Assembly: GCA_003427395.1 (NCBI GenBank)
Contig: BFEA01000516.1
Span: forward strand, 76,683 to 114,493
Length of the DNA stretch: 37,811 nt
Source of the DNA: Chara braunii
Taxonomy: Eukaryota; Streptophyta; Charophyceae; Charales; Characeae
Direction of reading: 5' to 3'
Shown here: piece by piece, positions 1 to 10,435 of the stretch
Numbering within the stretch: the first letter of the stretch is position 1
Layout of the letters: every line of letters begins with the position of its first letter
The notes under the pieces: model-generated
Database searches by the model: none
Told to the model about the DNA's origin: nothing
The model's input: the letters and a program-made list of their open reading frames with translations, nothing else
Translations under genes and position numbers: made by a program

Positions 1-480
1 GGGGTCCCAGGGGGTTGCGTTGCAGCCATAGCTGCAGCATCTTCATCTCAGAGGTCATCCAGCCAGGGTTTGGTGGCGCTGCTGCAGGCTTCCACTCGGG
101 AAGCCTCTCGACACTTCGTCATCATCAGATACTGTGGCGCTGGTCTTCTTCTTCATCCTCTGAGTGGCGCTTGGCCTCAGAGGCCTGTTTCAGGGTGGCG
201 CTGCCCCCAGGAGGCTGTATTTGGGTGGCGCTTGATGTTTCAGGGCTCAGGGGGTGTTACGGGTGTTAATCAGGGTTGGAGAGTGAAGCGCTGCTCAACT
301 CTGAGCAGCGCACTGTAGTTCTGGAGTGATCCTGACATTTTGAGACTCTGAGTTTAATAAACAGTGTGTAACTGTGTTTGGGCTATCATCGTTTCATTGT
401 TTCCTGGATGATCATTGTTTCCTGGATGTGATCTGCTCCGCTTGTCTCTATGACTGGTTGTGAGGATTGAGGGGAGTGTA
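1..480. other. Non-coding stretch with spaced GGTGGCGCT repeats
   Basis: I recognise no gene here. The word GTGGCGCT recurs near 73, 134, 164, 195 and 225, the last four about 30 bp apart, suggesting a decayed 30-bp tandem repeat. An AATAAA at 356-361, with a GT-rich stretch after it, could be a polyadenylation signal of a plus-strand transcript or TE end. Short open frames on the plus strand have no recognisable domain. Confidence 0.3.
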
Positions 481-657
481 TTGCACTTTCAGTGTACCCT
501 GTCATATCGCATGGTCAAGTCTTCCGCTGTGTTTATCTCTCCCTGTGCGGTGTGAGACTCCTATCCTCTCCCCTTCCTTCTGTGTGTGTATGGGCATGTG
601 CAGAAGTTTATGTGAGTGAGTGTTGGCCATCAGGCAACGAACAACCAGAATCATAAC

Positions 658-1190
658 ACACACACAAAAAAAAAAAGAGCAAGAGGACACACGTGTCATT
701 CCGGCAACGCAGTCCCGACGGGACGGCGTGTCATCCACAGCCTCAGGCGGGCGACAGGTAAGAACAGGGAGAACAAGGTACGCGCGGGAGAAGGAGAGCT
801 ACCATAGCTGAATGCTACCCCCACCATGCAGCTGTAAGCAAACAGGTCCTGAGCTCGAATCCTGATGAACTTAGATGATTCACAATAATGTCAGGGCCCA
901 TCCAGAGAGATATATTAATAATGTTAGGGCCCTTAAGGGGGCTAGCCTCCTTTCGAGAAAAAAAAAAAAGAAAAAAAAAAAAAAAAGGGGGGGCAGCTAG
1001 TGACTTGCTTGACTCGGCAAAGCGGAAAACGACCAAGAAGCGAAAGACGACAAAGAAAGCGGAAGACGACCAAAACAAAACGAAACGATAGCAGCCTCGC
1101 TGCCCGCTTTGCTGTGTTGGATTGCTTCAAAAAAAAAAAAAAAAAAAAAAAGGAAGAAGAAGAAGAAGAAGAAGAAGAAGAAGCAGGGTT
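658..1190. repeat. Low-complexity A-rich and GAA-rich tracts
   Basis: This stretch holds A-runs at about 666-677, 958-986 and 1128-1151, followed by a GAA/AAG trinucleotide run at about 1152-1184. Lysine- or phenylalanine-rich open frames on both strands here are products of the homopolymers, not genes. A weak B-box-like word (GAGCTCGAATCC, near 850-861) may be an old SINE trace, but I cannot support it further. Confidence 0.7.
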
Positions 1191-1285
1191 GCTTATGTGG
1201 CAGACAGAGCACGTGGGCAATGTCAGGACAAAGACGACACGGCACGCCAAAGCTTTTGAGACATTGTGCTTCCCCAGACCCTTTG

Positions 1286-1528
1286 TTTTTTTTTTTTTTT
1301 TTTTCCTCCCAGGGGGGAATGGGCCGCACCACGCTCCGCTGCAGTGCAATACGGAGGCAACGCTGGAAGAGTCGAGTAGGCAAGCCTACCCATATGACCC
1401 CTCCGTAGCCCTGAAAAATTAATTAAAAAAATCATCGTGGCCCGATGGACCACGGATCAGATATTAAACTGATCAGAAGAACAGATACTACACTTGATCT
1501 TACTTAGCCAAAAGGCCGAGAAAGGTAT
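1286..1528 (-). ncRNA. U2 snRNA copy, probably a retroposed pseudogene with A-tail
   Basis: Read on the minus strand, the sequence begins ATACCTTTCTCGGCC at 1528, the expected 5' end of U2 snRNA. It keeps the branch-point recognition word GTAGTA, the stem IIa region (AGTTTAATATCTGAT), a T-rich Sm-type site, and 3' stem-loops with the U2-like ATTGCAC loop. It differs from canonical U2 by a 4-nt TAAG duplication just after CTTTTGGCTAAG and a short insertion before stem IIa. The U2 body ends near 1305 and is followed directly by a 19-A tail (T-run 1286-1304 on plus). The 13 bp next to the 5' end (1529-1541) and the 13 bp after the tail (1272-1284) match at about 11 of 13 positions, as expected for a target-site duplication. 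No plant snRNA promoter element is seen upstream. I infer a processed copy rather than a functional gene. Confidence 0.8.
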
Positions 1529-1565
1529 CCCCAGACACTTCAGCTACCCCAGACAAACAATCCCC

Positions 1566-1675
1566 TTCTCGATTTATGCGTGTCATCCTTACTTGCGCAG
1601 CAGGGGCCATTTTGCTAATCTTGTCCAGGTTCTCTGTATCCTTCCAATCCTTTTAACGGATGTCCCGAAGGACAC
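1566..1675 (-). ncRNA. U6 snRNA-like copy with small insertions, probably pseudogene
   Basis: The minus strand reads GTGTCCTTCGGGACATCCG at the 5' end, then ATACAGAGA (the catalytic ACAGAGA box), GATTAGCA (containing the AGC triad), ATGGCCCCTG, and AGGATGACACGCATAAATCG: the complete order of U6 landmarks. Against the conserved plant U6 there are insertions of about 9 nt after ACAGAGAA, 2-3 nt near GATTAGCA, 3 nt (CTG) in the internal stem-loop and 4 nt (TAAG) before GGATGACA. No T-run terminator follows the 3' end, and no TATA or USE element is seen upstream. It lies head-to-tail, 37 bp upstream of the U2 copy. Known family: U6 is the catalytic spliceosomal RNA. This copy is very likely non-functional. 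Confidence 0.82.
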
Positions 1676-1701
1676 AATCTCCTTCTCACTCTCATAGGCC
1701 C

Positions 1702-1812
1702 TCGCTCCACTACTCTCGAAATGTGCAAAACGAGAGTGAATCTTCCGCTAGAACATGGAACCATACACGGCCATGATTTTTGTCTTTTGTGCATGTCGCG
1801 AGTAGTGGAGCG
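1702..1812. repeat. Inverted repeat, about 14-bp arms
   Basis: TCGCTCCACTACTC (about 1702-1715) is the reverse complement of GAGTAGTGGAGCGA (about 1799-1812). The loop is about 83 bp. It sits directly upstream (minus-strand sense) of the U6-like copy. Function unknown; it may be the end of an inserted element. Confidence 0.55.
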
Positions 1813-1888
1813 ACGCCCATAATCGATTACCAATCCAATAGTTCTCAATTGCGACCTCTCTTATATTCACTTTACACTGATCAACCAC

Positions 1889-2028
1889 GTGGCATTTATG
1901 TTTTTATGTATAGCTTCGGCAGTCAACTTTTGTCTGTGAATGCCACGTGTTTGATCAAACAAGAGGCACACGTGGCATTCACAGACAAAAGTTGACTGCA
2001 GAAGCTATAGATAAAAAAATAAACGCAT
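1889..2028. repeat. Foldback element with near-palindromic arms of about 60 bp
   Basis: The left arm (about 1891-1950) and right arm (about 1968-2028) are reverse complements with few mismatches, centred on a 17-bp spacer containing TTGATCAAA. The inner 40 bp match almost perfectly (GTCAACTTTTGTCTGTGAATG against its complement at 1975-1995). Both inner ends carry CACGTG, the G-box core, and a third CACGTGG lies at 1886-1892. It looks like a small foldback/MITE-type insertion; no target-site duplication was identified. Confidence 0.75.
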
Positions 2029-2199
2029 GGAGTGGGAGGGGGCACAAGGTATGGTACAGAAGGGGCTGCATCCTTGACAGCAAGAACCCCTTCTTTTGTA
2101 TCTTGCAGCGGTTATTTATCAGAATCCATCCAAAGCACGGCATTTTTTTTTATTTTTTTTTTTTGACAATACCTTGTCTAGAAGTGCTGGCCCAGAGAT

Positions 2200-2728
2200 A
2201 GAGATACATGTAGATAAACTTAGAGATACACTGCGTCGTCAAGAATAGAGAGATATCATATAGACAGATAAATATAGATATATATGCACGGATTGTGTGA
2301 CGGATATCTATATATAGATATAGATATAGATATAGATATAGATTAATATATAGATATAGATGTAGGTGTAAGACATAGCTAGAGATAGACACATGCTGCT
2401 CAAGTGTACGTACATGATGACTGTCTATACCCGAGTGCACGGCGCAAAAGTACTGATCGGAACTAATGTTTGCACTATACGAAGTCGATGTAAGAAGATG
2501 ACGTCTGCATCAATGCCTAAGACATACTCACAATAGTCTAAAGCTGAACGTCTTGCACCCCATTTAACGCCCACTAGGATCCGCCTCAACTCCCCTCATT
2601 CAAACCTGACAACATATATATATTGTCACAAACATATATAGCTATATACATAGATATATATAGGGAGAGAGAGAGAGAGAGAGAAGATATAGATGTAGAT
2701 ATCTACAGAGATGGGGATATATAGATAT

Positions 2729-2779
<51 letters not shown>

Positions 2780-2800
2780 TGGATAGATATGGATAGATAT
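2200..2800. repeat. GATA/TATA microsatellites
   Basis: Alternating AGATATAGATAT units occupy about 2205-2365, GA dinucleotides about 2666-2683, and GATA tetranucleotides about 2725-2778. Nothing coding is supported. This DNA lies downstream (minus sense) of the ARL exon and would be intronic if that gene is intact. Confidence 0.85.
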
Positions 2801-2851
2801 ACTTACTGTGTATGATAATCACTTTAATCCTAGTTAGTCAGCTATACATGC

Positions 2852-2982
2852 CTGATGTTGCTTAGCAATGTGGTTTTCCCCGCGTTGTCGAGACCGATGA
2901 GAACCAGTGTTATGTATCGTCTCCTATTACCAATCAAGGCGGAGAAGCACGTGCAGCTGCCGGCGATAGAACACGTAGCCAT
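2852..2982 (-). CDS. First exon of an ARL13-like small GTPase (partial)
   Basis: From an ATG in a good context (GGCGCCATGG, minus 2982) the frame encodes about 43 residues and then leaves the coding pattern. The N-terminus has spaced cysteines, followed by basic residues, a hydrophobic strand (ITLVLIGL) and the P-loop DNAGKTTLLSNI. GLDNAGKT is the G1 motif typical of ARF/ARL GTPases. The cysteine-rich start (candidate palmitoylation) resembles ARL13, a ciliary-membrane GTPase, rather than the myristoylated ARFs. The exon probably ends at CAG|GCATGT (a GC-type donor) or a few bases later at a GT; the frame stops two codons on. No later exons (G3 WDxGG, G4 NKxD) were found in the microsatellite-rich DNA below. 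It may be the first exon of a real gene with a long intron, or an orphaned exon. Confidence 0.6.
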
Positions 2983-3119
2983 GGCGCCTTCCTCCTCTGT
3001 AATCAAGCTCACTGATTGGATCCAAGGAATGGCGATTGGATCGTGAAAGTAGAGGTCCAGTGAAGATGTGGAAGCGATCTTGTCCCCAAGATTGTGGCTG
3101 CGTTGCCACCCTGCCTGCC

Positions 3120-3500
3120 TCCCTCACACTCGACCTTCTTGTCACACTCCCTGTGCCCATCCGCTTGTCACGCCCCTCCCTCCCATCCCCTCCCCCGATT
3201 ATCACCTTATCACACTGCTTCCCTCCCTTGCCAACTGATGTCCTGGCTCGCAGCTGGCTGATTGCCACACAGCGGATCACACTCCCTGCCTACCCGCCTG
3301 CCTGCCGAGCTCCTCTCGGTCACAACCAGTCCCTGTCGCCCTCTCTGCAATGCCCGGGCATTCACTGGTGGGTGCATAGCTTCTGTCAAAGGCAGTCTAG
3401 AGGAGAACGGGTTTAGTCTTCTAGTATCCGAGAGTGCGTGTACTACCGCCACCGCTCACACCATCGTATGCGTGGTCCAATCCACTGGCTGCTTGCGGCC
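3120..3500. other. Pyrimidine-rich non-coding stretch
   Basis: Irregularly repeated CCTGCCTGCC and TTGTCACACTCCCTG words, on the plus strand, merge into the 151-bp tandem repeat. Several frames are open by chance because the composition is poor in TA. No domain seen. Confidence 0.4.
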
Positions 3501-3900
3501 TCACTGACTTGCAGTCAAGCTCCCGACTCGTCTACCTCCCGCCTTGCTTGCCAAGATCCCCATAACGCTTCCTTCCGTATCCTGTGACCCTCCTTGTCAC
3601 ACTGATTCCCTGTCACACGCCCTGCTCGCCGCGCTTGCTGTCACACCCCATTCACTGACTTGCAGTCAAGCTCCCCACTCGTCTGCCTCCCGNCTTGCTT
3701 GCCAAGATCCCCATAANGCTTCCTTCCGTATCCTGTGACCCTCCTTGTCACACTGATTCCCTGTCACACGCCCTGCTCGCCACGCTTGCTGTCACACCCC
3801 ATTCACTGACTTGCAGTCAAGCTCCCAGCTTGTCTGCCTCCCGGCTTGCTTGCCAAAATCCCCATAACGCTTCTTCTTCCGTATCTGCCCGCCTGCAACA
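3501..3900. repeat. 151-bp tandem repeat, about 2.6 copies
   Basis: The word TCACTGACTTGCAGTCAAGC starts at 3501, 3652 and 3803, giving a period of exactly 151 bp; the third copy is diverged or incomplete past about 3890. Copies one and two are nearly identical (two Ns at 3693 and 3717 fall in the second). Each contains several TTGTCACA/CTGTCACA words. The short inverted word CTTGCAGTCAAG lies at each unit start. Recent tandem duplication is the simplest explanation. Confidence 0.85.
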
Positions 3901-4242
3901 CTTCTTCTCACGACTGCTGCTCGTACGCCCACGCCCTGTCCGTCTCGCTGCGCGCTTGTCGTGTTGCCACGCTTATTGCCGCGCAATCTGACCGTTCCCC
4001 TTCCCTCCCTGTCTGCCCGCCACGCTTCCTGTCACACTGCTTGCTTGTAAACTTCTCCCTCCACGTGTCCTGCCTGTCAAACTCCCGGCATGCCTGGTTG
4101 TCCGTCTTGTGACGACGCTGCTTGTCACACACTGCCGCACACTGCCTGCTCGATTGCCTTCCCGCTTTTCAGGCGATGTGCAACGTCGCCTGGCTGTCGA
4201 CCGACTTTTCACGCCGCCGTGACAATCCCTACCTTCCGAATG

Positions 4243-4326
4243 CCTGCATGCCTGCATGCCTACGCGATCGCCTGCATGCCTGCATGCCTACGCGATCGCC
4301 TGCATGCCTGCATGCCTACGCGATCG
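4243..4326. repeat. 28-bp minisatellite, 3 perfect copies
   Basis: The unit begins CCTGCATGCCTGCATGCC and ends ACGCGATCG. It repeats at 4243, 4271 and 4299 without visible mismatch. Each unit has nested CCTGCATG repeats and a GCGATCGC palindrome at the junction. Confidence 0.9.
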
Positions 4327-4379
4327 CCAAACAGTCGTGGGCGTCGCGCACCCCATGCTCCCGGGCGATCTGTGGCCAG

Positions 4380-5230
4380 TGTGTGTGTGGGTGTGTCTGA
4401 ACCTGATGTTCTCGGTGGCCAGTTTGGTGACGACGAAGATGACCTTGATTCGGGCCAGGTTCAGCGCGCTGGATGGATCGAGTTCGACCGCGTTCGGGGC
4501 ACTGTTATCCAGCCTTCGGCCTCGCTCTTGTTGACGTCAACACGAACACGCCTGACAAAAATAGACAACATAAGAAAGTAGAAATATGCCATATACCCCC
4601 GAAAGATGAGAATAATGCAAAAATAACTCTAAAAGATATGGGTAGAAGGGAGTGGCCCTCTGACTGTCAAAACAATCCTCCTGTAGGGTGGACCTACGAT
4701 TTTTCCCATATACCCCTATGGGGTACTGGTCCAAGTTTTTGGACTACCGTCTTCGACGAACACAATGTATATGGGTGGAGGAGTCCGGCTCGTCGTAAGA
4801 GGAGGAATGTGTTGAGGAAGGTGTGTGGTTGTGGCTGCTTTTCTCATCCCACGAGCTATGTGGTGGAGGAGGTCAGCTCGTCGAAGGATGAAGAAGAGTA
4901 GGGGGTTGAAGGGAAGTTGGTTCTGTTGATTGTCGCTGGCTTGTAAAATTCACTCAAAAGTTTTTTGGCGGACTACTATTTTTCTTCTTCGAACTATGGG
5001 CCTCGTTAGACACTCCTTGTGGACCCGAAATCCACAAGGAAATGACCGTTCCACCTGTCCTTGGGGACGATTCTCGAAAAAAAATGTAAAAACACCATAA
5101 GGAAATTTCCTTGTGGCGTCCTTGTGGCCAGAGCCATTTTTTCCTAACCCCCAAGGGACCCCCCGAGGTCCCTTGGAGCACAAGGAAGCGCGAAATTCGG
5201 AGCGGCGAAGGCATGCGTCGACGCACAATT
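4380..5230. other. Unassigned stretch with short palindromes
   Basis: A plus-strand frame over about 4380-4580 is acidic (GDDEDDLDSGQVQ) and one over 4473-4901 is open for 142 codons, but neither has a recognisable domain. Two short inverted repeats are clear: TCCTTGTGGA/TCCACAAGGA at 5014-5023 and 5031-5040, and CCAAGGGACC/GGTCCCTTGG at about 5151-5176. I do not call a gene. Confidence 0.35.
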
Positions 5231-5467
5231 TCAGTTCGAGGTTGGTCCAAACGTAGTCCAGCGAACGGGAGCACGGACATCCCTGCCTCCAAAATGTGCA
5301 CGGCGCCCCAACGGCTCCAAACGGTCACCGTCCGTGCGAGGCCTCCGTCCGTCTACGCGATTTGCCGGCTGGCGCCCTGCGGTCTGCTGCGGCGGGCGAT
5401 CGTCGACAACGGTCCGCAATTCGAATGCTTTTCTCAGCCGCCGCTGCTTTCGACGACAACAGTTTGA

Positions 5468-7218
5468 TTGCAGAAGTTCGTCGTTTTCTTCGTTTGTCGT
5501 CACGCCTCGCACGTTGGTGCACAAATCTTCCACCGATCTTTCTTCTGTCGACGGGCTTGTTCGTTGGACGGTCGACCGCTGACGTCGGCTTGTTGCCCTT
5601 TCAACGGGCCTTACATGGCCGACCTGCTGCACAGGCTGCCTCTGCTGCTCCTCGTCGTCGTGTTGCTTCTCATCGTTGTCTTCTTCCACATGTGTTTCAT
5701 CGGCCTCGTCCCGGGCGCGGCTCGCAGAAGGAGATCTTCGAAGAAAGCCGACAGGATGGATCGACGACTGGCCAACGGCAAACCGGCAACCACAACCTCC
5801 GGAGCGAGCAATTGGCAACGCATTGCGGGATATGTGGCGAAGCAGCCGTACGACCCGAGGTTGTATGCTCACCTGCCTTCCCACGAGATTCCCTTGTCGT
5901 CGTCGGATGACGAGGGGGAAGACGTCAGGTCGTCGACTTTGCCGTTGGGAAGTGGTTCCACGCAGGAATGGGCCGCGACGCAATAGTATGTTGACAGGCG
6001 GGCGGAGACCCCGTGGTCTTACACCTCACTGCTGAACGAGGGGTTGTGCGACGACGATGGCAATGCAGCGGTTGATCTCAGCTTCCAATTGCTCAGCAGC
6101 AGCGGAGCAACGGCAACGCGCACTCGGATCATCAATCCCCACCCAGATGGGGATTGCGCGGACAACACGCACGTTGGTCTGCGCAGGGCGCGAGACGGTG
6201 GTGTACCTCAATCGCTCCGCGAAGGTGGGGGGGATCGAAATGTGTTGTCGACGAACGTCGGAGGAGGACACGGTGCGGATGAACGTCCGGAGTGGATGCG
6301 CTTGTCACCTGTGTCGCGACGCGGATCTGGGACTCCTCGAGGACGGTAACGACCGGAGGATTCGCGTGAGGGAGGTGCGGACGTGCAACGTGACGGCAGA
6401 CAGTTGTGGGCAGAGTGCAGGCAGGCCTTGAATCAAGGTGAAAGGAGACAATCACGAGAGGGGTGCAACAGCTCCACGTGGACGAAGGCGATGAAACGGC
6501 TTTCGATGAGCTCCTGGGTTGTGACGACGTTGACGGCGACGACGATTGCAACTCCGACGATTTGCCAGACATCAGGCCACTTGGGAGGAAGGTGACGAAC
6601 GGTAGTGCGAGTGCGAAGAGGGGTCCCGCTCCGAAAAATCGACGGAATAAGAAAATGGATGACGACACCGGCCGAAGCGATGGCGAGGACGACCGGAATT
6701 TATGGTCGGTGGGTGACACGATCGCACTCGTCAGGGCAAAAAGGGTTCAATATATGTATATCACCGGCATGGGCACCAGTTTTGCCCGCATAAAAACGAG
6801 GGAGTGGAAATGGGAGGACGTGCAGGTGAGGTTGCAAACGATGGACATCACGAGGGAGGGCGTCGACTGCGGGAAGAAATGGGACAACTTGATGCAGCAA
6901 TTCAAGAAGGTCCACAAGTTCCAAAACCTCTCCGGCGGGAAGGACTACTTCAAGCTTGCATCAAAGGCCAGGCGATCGGAGGGCTTCAACTTCGTCATGA
7001 TGGACCGGAGCGTGTACGACGAGATGGAGGCCATGACGAAGGGGGATCATACGATCCACCTGAAGAATTTGGCAGACACGGGGGCGGTCGGGGAGGTTCA
7101 GATGCCGGCAGGCGCGGGGGCTGGAGGGGAGACCATGGCTAGTGAGGGTGGAGGGGAGGCAGCCGACGAGGAGCAGGGGTCGACGAAAGACTCCACATTC
7201 ATTTTAAACCTTGGATGA
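5468..7218 (+). pseudogene. Decayed trihelix / Myb-SANT-like gene, copy 1
   Basis: The recognisable domain is in the 6463-7218 frame (251 codons from a GTG; no true ATG start is evident). Residues about 80-188 form a trihelix-type Myb/SANT-like DNA-binding domain (Pfam Myb_DNA-bind_4 type), with W81, the W115/W117 pair (REWKWEDV) and W140 in DCGKKWDNLMQQFKKV, followed by the amphipathic fourth helix. An acidic linker (DDVDGDDD) and basic patch (KNRRNKK) precede it. Upstream, the frame beginning at 5468 encodes a Ser/Asp-rich N-terminal region and continues past a single in-frame TAG (5984-5986) to 6349. Between about 6350 and 6460 the sense shifts frame (WAECRQALNQG lies in another frame). 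The C-terminus stops soon after the domain (STKDSTF), lacking the Arg/Cys-rich C-terminal helix visible in copy 2. The family resembles plant trihelix factors or PIF/Harbinger-associated Myb-like proteins. I infer a pseudogene, although the 6463-7218 part might still be translated. Confidence 0.7.
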
Positions 7219-7639
7219 CGAGGCTAAAATGGAGGGAGTTTTGTAGGGTAGAGCTGGAAAACACGTTCTGGGTAATGGTACTTCAATTGTCACTTGATGC
7301 TATTGTACACACCAAGGTTGTAACCAGTCCACTAGGAACGGTCCTCGACCGAGGATCGCAGGAGACATCGACATAAATCGAATAAGGAAAAAACAAAAAA
7401 AAACATGACGTGGAAAGAAAGTAAAACAAAACCACAAGTACATGCAAGTCCCCAAACTGACGCAAACATGGACAACAAAGCAAAATAAAACATTATTAAA
7501 ATACAACGACAAGTATGCTTCCATGCACGACCAATGCATGCAATGAAAACCCCACCGGGAGATTCCTCCTCCCCACTCATGGCCTTGAATACGATAGCAA
7601 TCAAGATCCTGATAACGCTGATGTGATTTTCAGCAAAGA
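7219..7639. other. Intergenic DNA between two convergent trihelix-like remnants
   Basis: A/T-rich, with A-runs near 7390-7404. Short frames on either strand lack domains. Nothing else is supported. Confidence 0.3.
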
Positions 7640-8357
7640 CTCGCAGAGTATCCTCTGACCGGCGTCAAGAACATCGCACTCTCTTGTGTCTTCACTTCCC
7701 TCTCCATGATATCACATTGCTGTTGGAAGACCTCACATTGTCGCTTGCTTGCACGATCCACCGACTGGGCCAGCGGTCTCGAGTGGCTCGTCATCACCCT
7801 CATCATGGCCTCAGCCTCGCGTTCTTTCTTTTCCCTCTTGTTGCACTGCCCGATGATCTGTTGGCATAGCCGTCTCCCCCCTCCCCATCCATATTCTTGC
7901 TCCTCGATGTTTCCCCCACTCCCCCGGTACTGCCTGCTTATCCATCGTCCCGCGCTTGCAACTACTACCCTTGTCGCCCTCCAATGTTGGCCAGATTCGA
8001 TGGATGGATGACCTGGTTCCCTTGCTGCATCATATGGATGATGGTGTCATACAAACGCACGTTCATATTGAACTTGTATCCCTTCTCCTTGCGCTGCTTC
8101 CCCGTGATAGTGAAAAACGATTGCATTCCCAAATCGGATTTTTTTTGTCTCTCAAGATTTTTTTTGTACGACCCGATAATGCTATCCCACCGTTTCATAC
8201 AGGAATCCCAATCCCTCGTAACCCATGCAACACCATCCTTTTGGACGCGTGTGACGAACCATTTTCTGTGATTGTGCGACTTTCTGCGTGAAGCTGCCTT
8301 GGGAGAAACGGATGGGTCGGATAAGTGAAGTTGTGGAAAGATGGGTCGGGCGGGCAA
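7640..8357 (-). pseudogene. Decayed trihelix / Myb-SANT-like gene, copy 2
   Basis: On the minus strand the 8357-7965 frame (130 codons) holds the second half of a trihelix-like domain: W33, W50, and the CMKRWDSIIGSYKK helix (W57), followed by EKGYKFNMNVRLYDTI and a downstream HPSNLANIGG, the same order as copy 1 (GFNFVMMDRSVYDEM, HLKNLADTG). Beyond its stop the sense continues in other frames: an acidic/Gly-rich linker, then GKRKNAR near 7840, then a Cys-rich helix (ASKRQCEVF, QQCDIMEREV) at about 7660-7770. That helix is a plausible coiled-coil C-terminus. At least two frameshifts make it non-functional. Copies 1 and 2 converge, about 420 bp apart. Confidence 0.6.
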
Positions 8358-10435
8358 ATTGCATGGATGCCCTCGTTTCTTTTTGTTTTTTGTGGAAATT
8401 TATCGGGGCGGTGTCGGGAAAGTCTCGCACCAACGATTGGGTAATCGCGCCTTAGCGAGCGCGATGGACAACGGTTGCCATGACTTCTTTCTTGTTCTGA
8501 TGGGAGCACTAAGAATATTTGGCGCAATCACCGTGCGGGAATATCGTTTTTGAATTTTCAACTGATGCCGAGCTCCCACGGGTTCGCGGAATTATTTTTG
8601 AACTCTTCAGAATTTCCTTTTCGCAATTAGGACTCAGGTTAGGAATTTAGGTACTCTGAATTTTGTTACGCCGCGCTTCTTACTCGCGCACATCTTGCGG
8701 CGCTAGGAACTGGGCTCTGACTGGGTCTCGCCCTTAATCTTGTGTAACTGTCGTTTTTGGCGCGCGCCTGTAACTGTATCTTTCTTCTTTCGTGGTTTCC
8801 CCGTGTTTGCCTGCCTTCTTCTTATTTGTCTTGCATGCTTAATGCTCTGTTATAATTGGCCTGAACGCCTGCATGACCAGATCGATGCGTGGAGTGCGGC
8901 TACGGCCCCCACGCCGGGACCTGGCCATGCAGACGTCGGTACTTCCTCTTTTTTCCTTCTGACCACTTGGGCTTAATCCCGTATCTTTTGCGCAAGCGTG
9001 CATGCTATAAATTTCGCAAGCGCGATTAGTTTGCTCTCTATGAACTTTGGAGTTAGCGCGATCAGTGAGGGTCGGCTAACGAGTCAGCTTGAGAGGTGAG
9101 TCAACGAGAGAGTTGGGCGATCCGACGAGCTGGTGTCGGGTATGCGGGCCGCGACGTACTGTGGTGCACGGGCGAACCTGGCTTGCATGCTCGAACCAAG
9201 CGGGATGACAACTCTGTGTTGGTGCTCGGCGACTGACTGCCCGCATCGGGGAAGTGTAAAGAGAGAAAGAGAGAGCAACTGCGTGTGGGATGAGGTCTCT
9301 TCTTCCATTTATTTGTATAATTTTGATTTCCACTTTGGCCGATCTTTTTGCGGCCCTCTCGGACTTTCTTTGTAAATCATTTCGGATTTTCTTTGTCGTT
9401 TTGCTTCGTGTGTATGCGTGGAATGGATGTGAACCCCTTTCTTTTGTGATCTTCTCGGATTTCTCTCTCCTCTTGTTCTATGATGCATGCTTCATTATTT
9501 GTCACTTTCTAGTATTCATCAGCGTTGAGCAATAATCCTGGGTCTGATTGAAAACGAATGTTTGGGTTTTGTTGTTAACCTCTGATCGTCATTAGATCAA
9601 TGAGAATGCGGTGATTCCTCCTCCTCCCCTTTTCTTTTCCTTCGTCACCTGAATGGCATGGATGTGAATGAAATGACTGGATCTCACCTGAGATAACATG
9701 GGTAGAATAGATGCATGCATGTAGGACACACTGGATACACCGATCCGAGAAACCCGAATCTGATCCCTTTTCGCTCATGTGCACGCTCGCGTACGACCGT
9801 GATCTCGAGAGAACCGAGTCGCAAAGTGCACGCGCGTCTACATGAGTCGAGCTCGATTCATAAGGATGCGGGAGACTGAGTTCACTGGTTGGATATGGGA
9901 GTAGAAATTCCCTTTTGGATCACAGATTGTGGGAACCTGAGGGACCCGGACTCGGAATACCGAGAATATTGGGAGAGTGAACCTCTCAGACGACGGGGAA
10001 ACTTGAGACACTCAAAATTTCCCTGTCTGACGGAGAACGACCGATTGTGCGGGAGAGACTTCCACTGGGCCATAACTAACTATCCTAGGGGACCAGACTA
10101 TCCGAAGACTAACAACACTCAATATTCCATATCCCCGGGCTTCGTTGTTATTAGTACCAATTTTCCTCCCTTCCACCTCATTCTTCCATATCACCAACTC
10201 ACAGTGGTTCCGTGGAATTCCATAGCCTGCTATTGGCCCCGCACACCGTGCGAAAAGTGCCAGCGGCACCAGGCATATCGAAATTCATAAATTACCCGGC
10301 AAACCCGAACCGGAGTCGAGCGGCGCCGACAACTGGTCGAACCGCACGACAACCACCACGACCCACAGGTTCACCAGATGAGGAACCGACCACAGCGACG
10401 CAACTGGCAGAGACGATAATCCCAGATACGATCTT
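8358..10435. other. Two kb without a recognisable gene
   Basis: Composition is ordinary and no protein domain was found on either strand. A TATA-like word (GCTATAAATT, near 9005) lies in a stretch with repeated CGCAAGCGYG words, so a promoter or LTR-like segment is possible. From about 9890 to 10436 the sequence may be the interior of the element whose LTR-like end lies at 10436-10606 on the minus strand, but I cannot delimit it. Confidence 0.25.

Noticed and set aside
942-1422. Several Lys-, Glu- or Phe-rich open frames on both strands
   Set aside because: They are translations of A-runs, T-runs and a GAA repeat.
5231-5983. 250-codon minus-strand frame
   Set aside because: It lies antisense to the trihelix-like N-terminal region; low-complexity Arg/Gln/Asp content and no domain. 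Treated as a shadow.
9500-9540. Hammerhead candidate on minus (CTGATGA, then GAAA)
   Set aside because: Only six unpaired bases separate the two core words, so no stem II; flanks do not pair.
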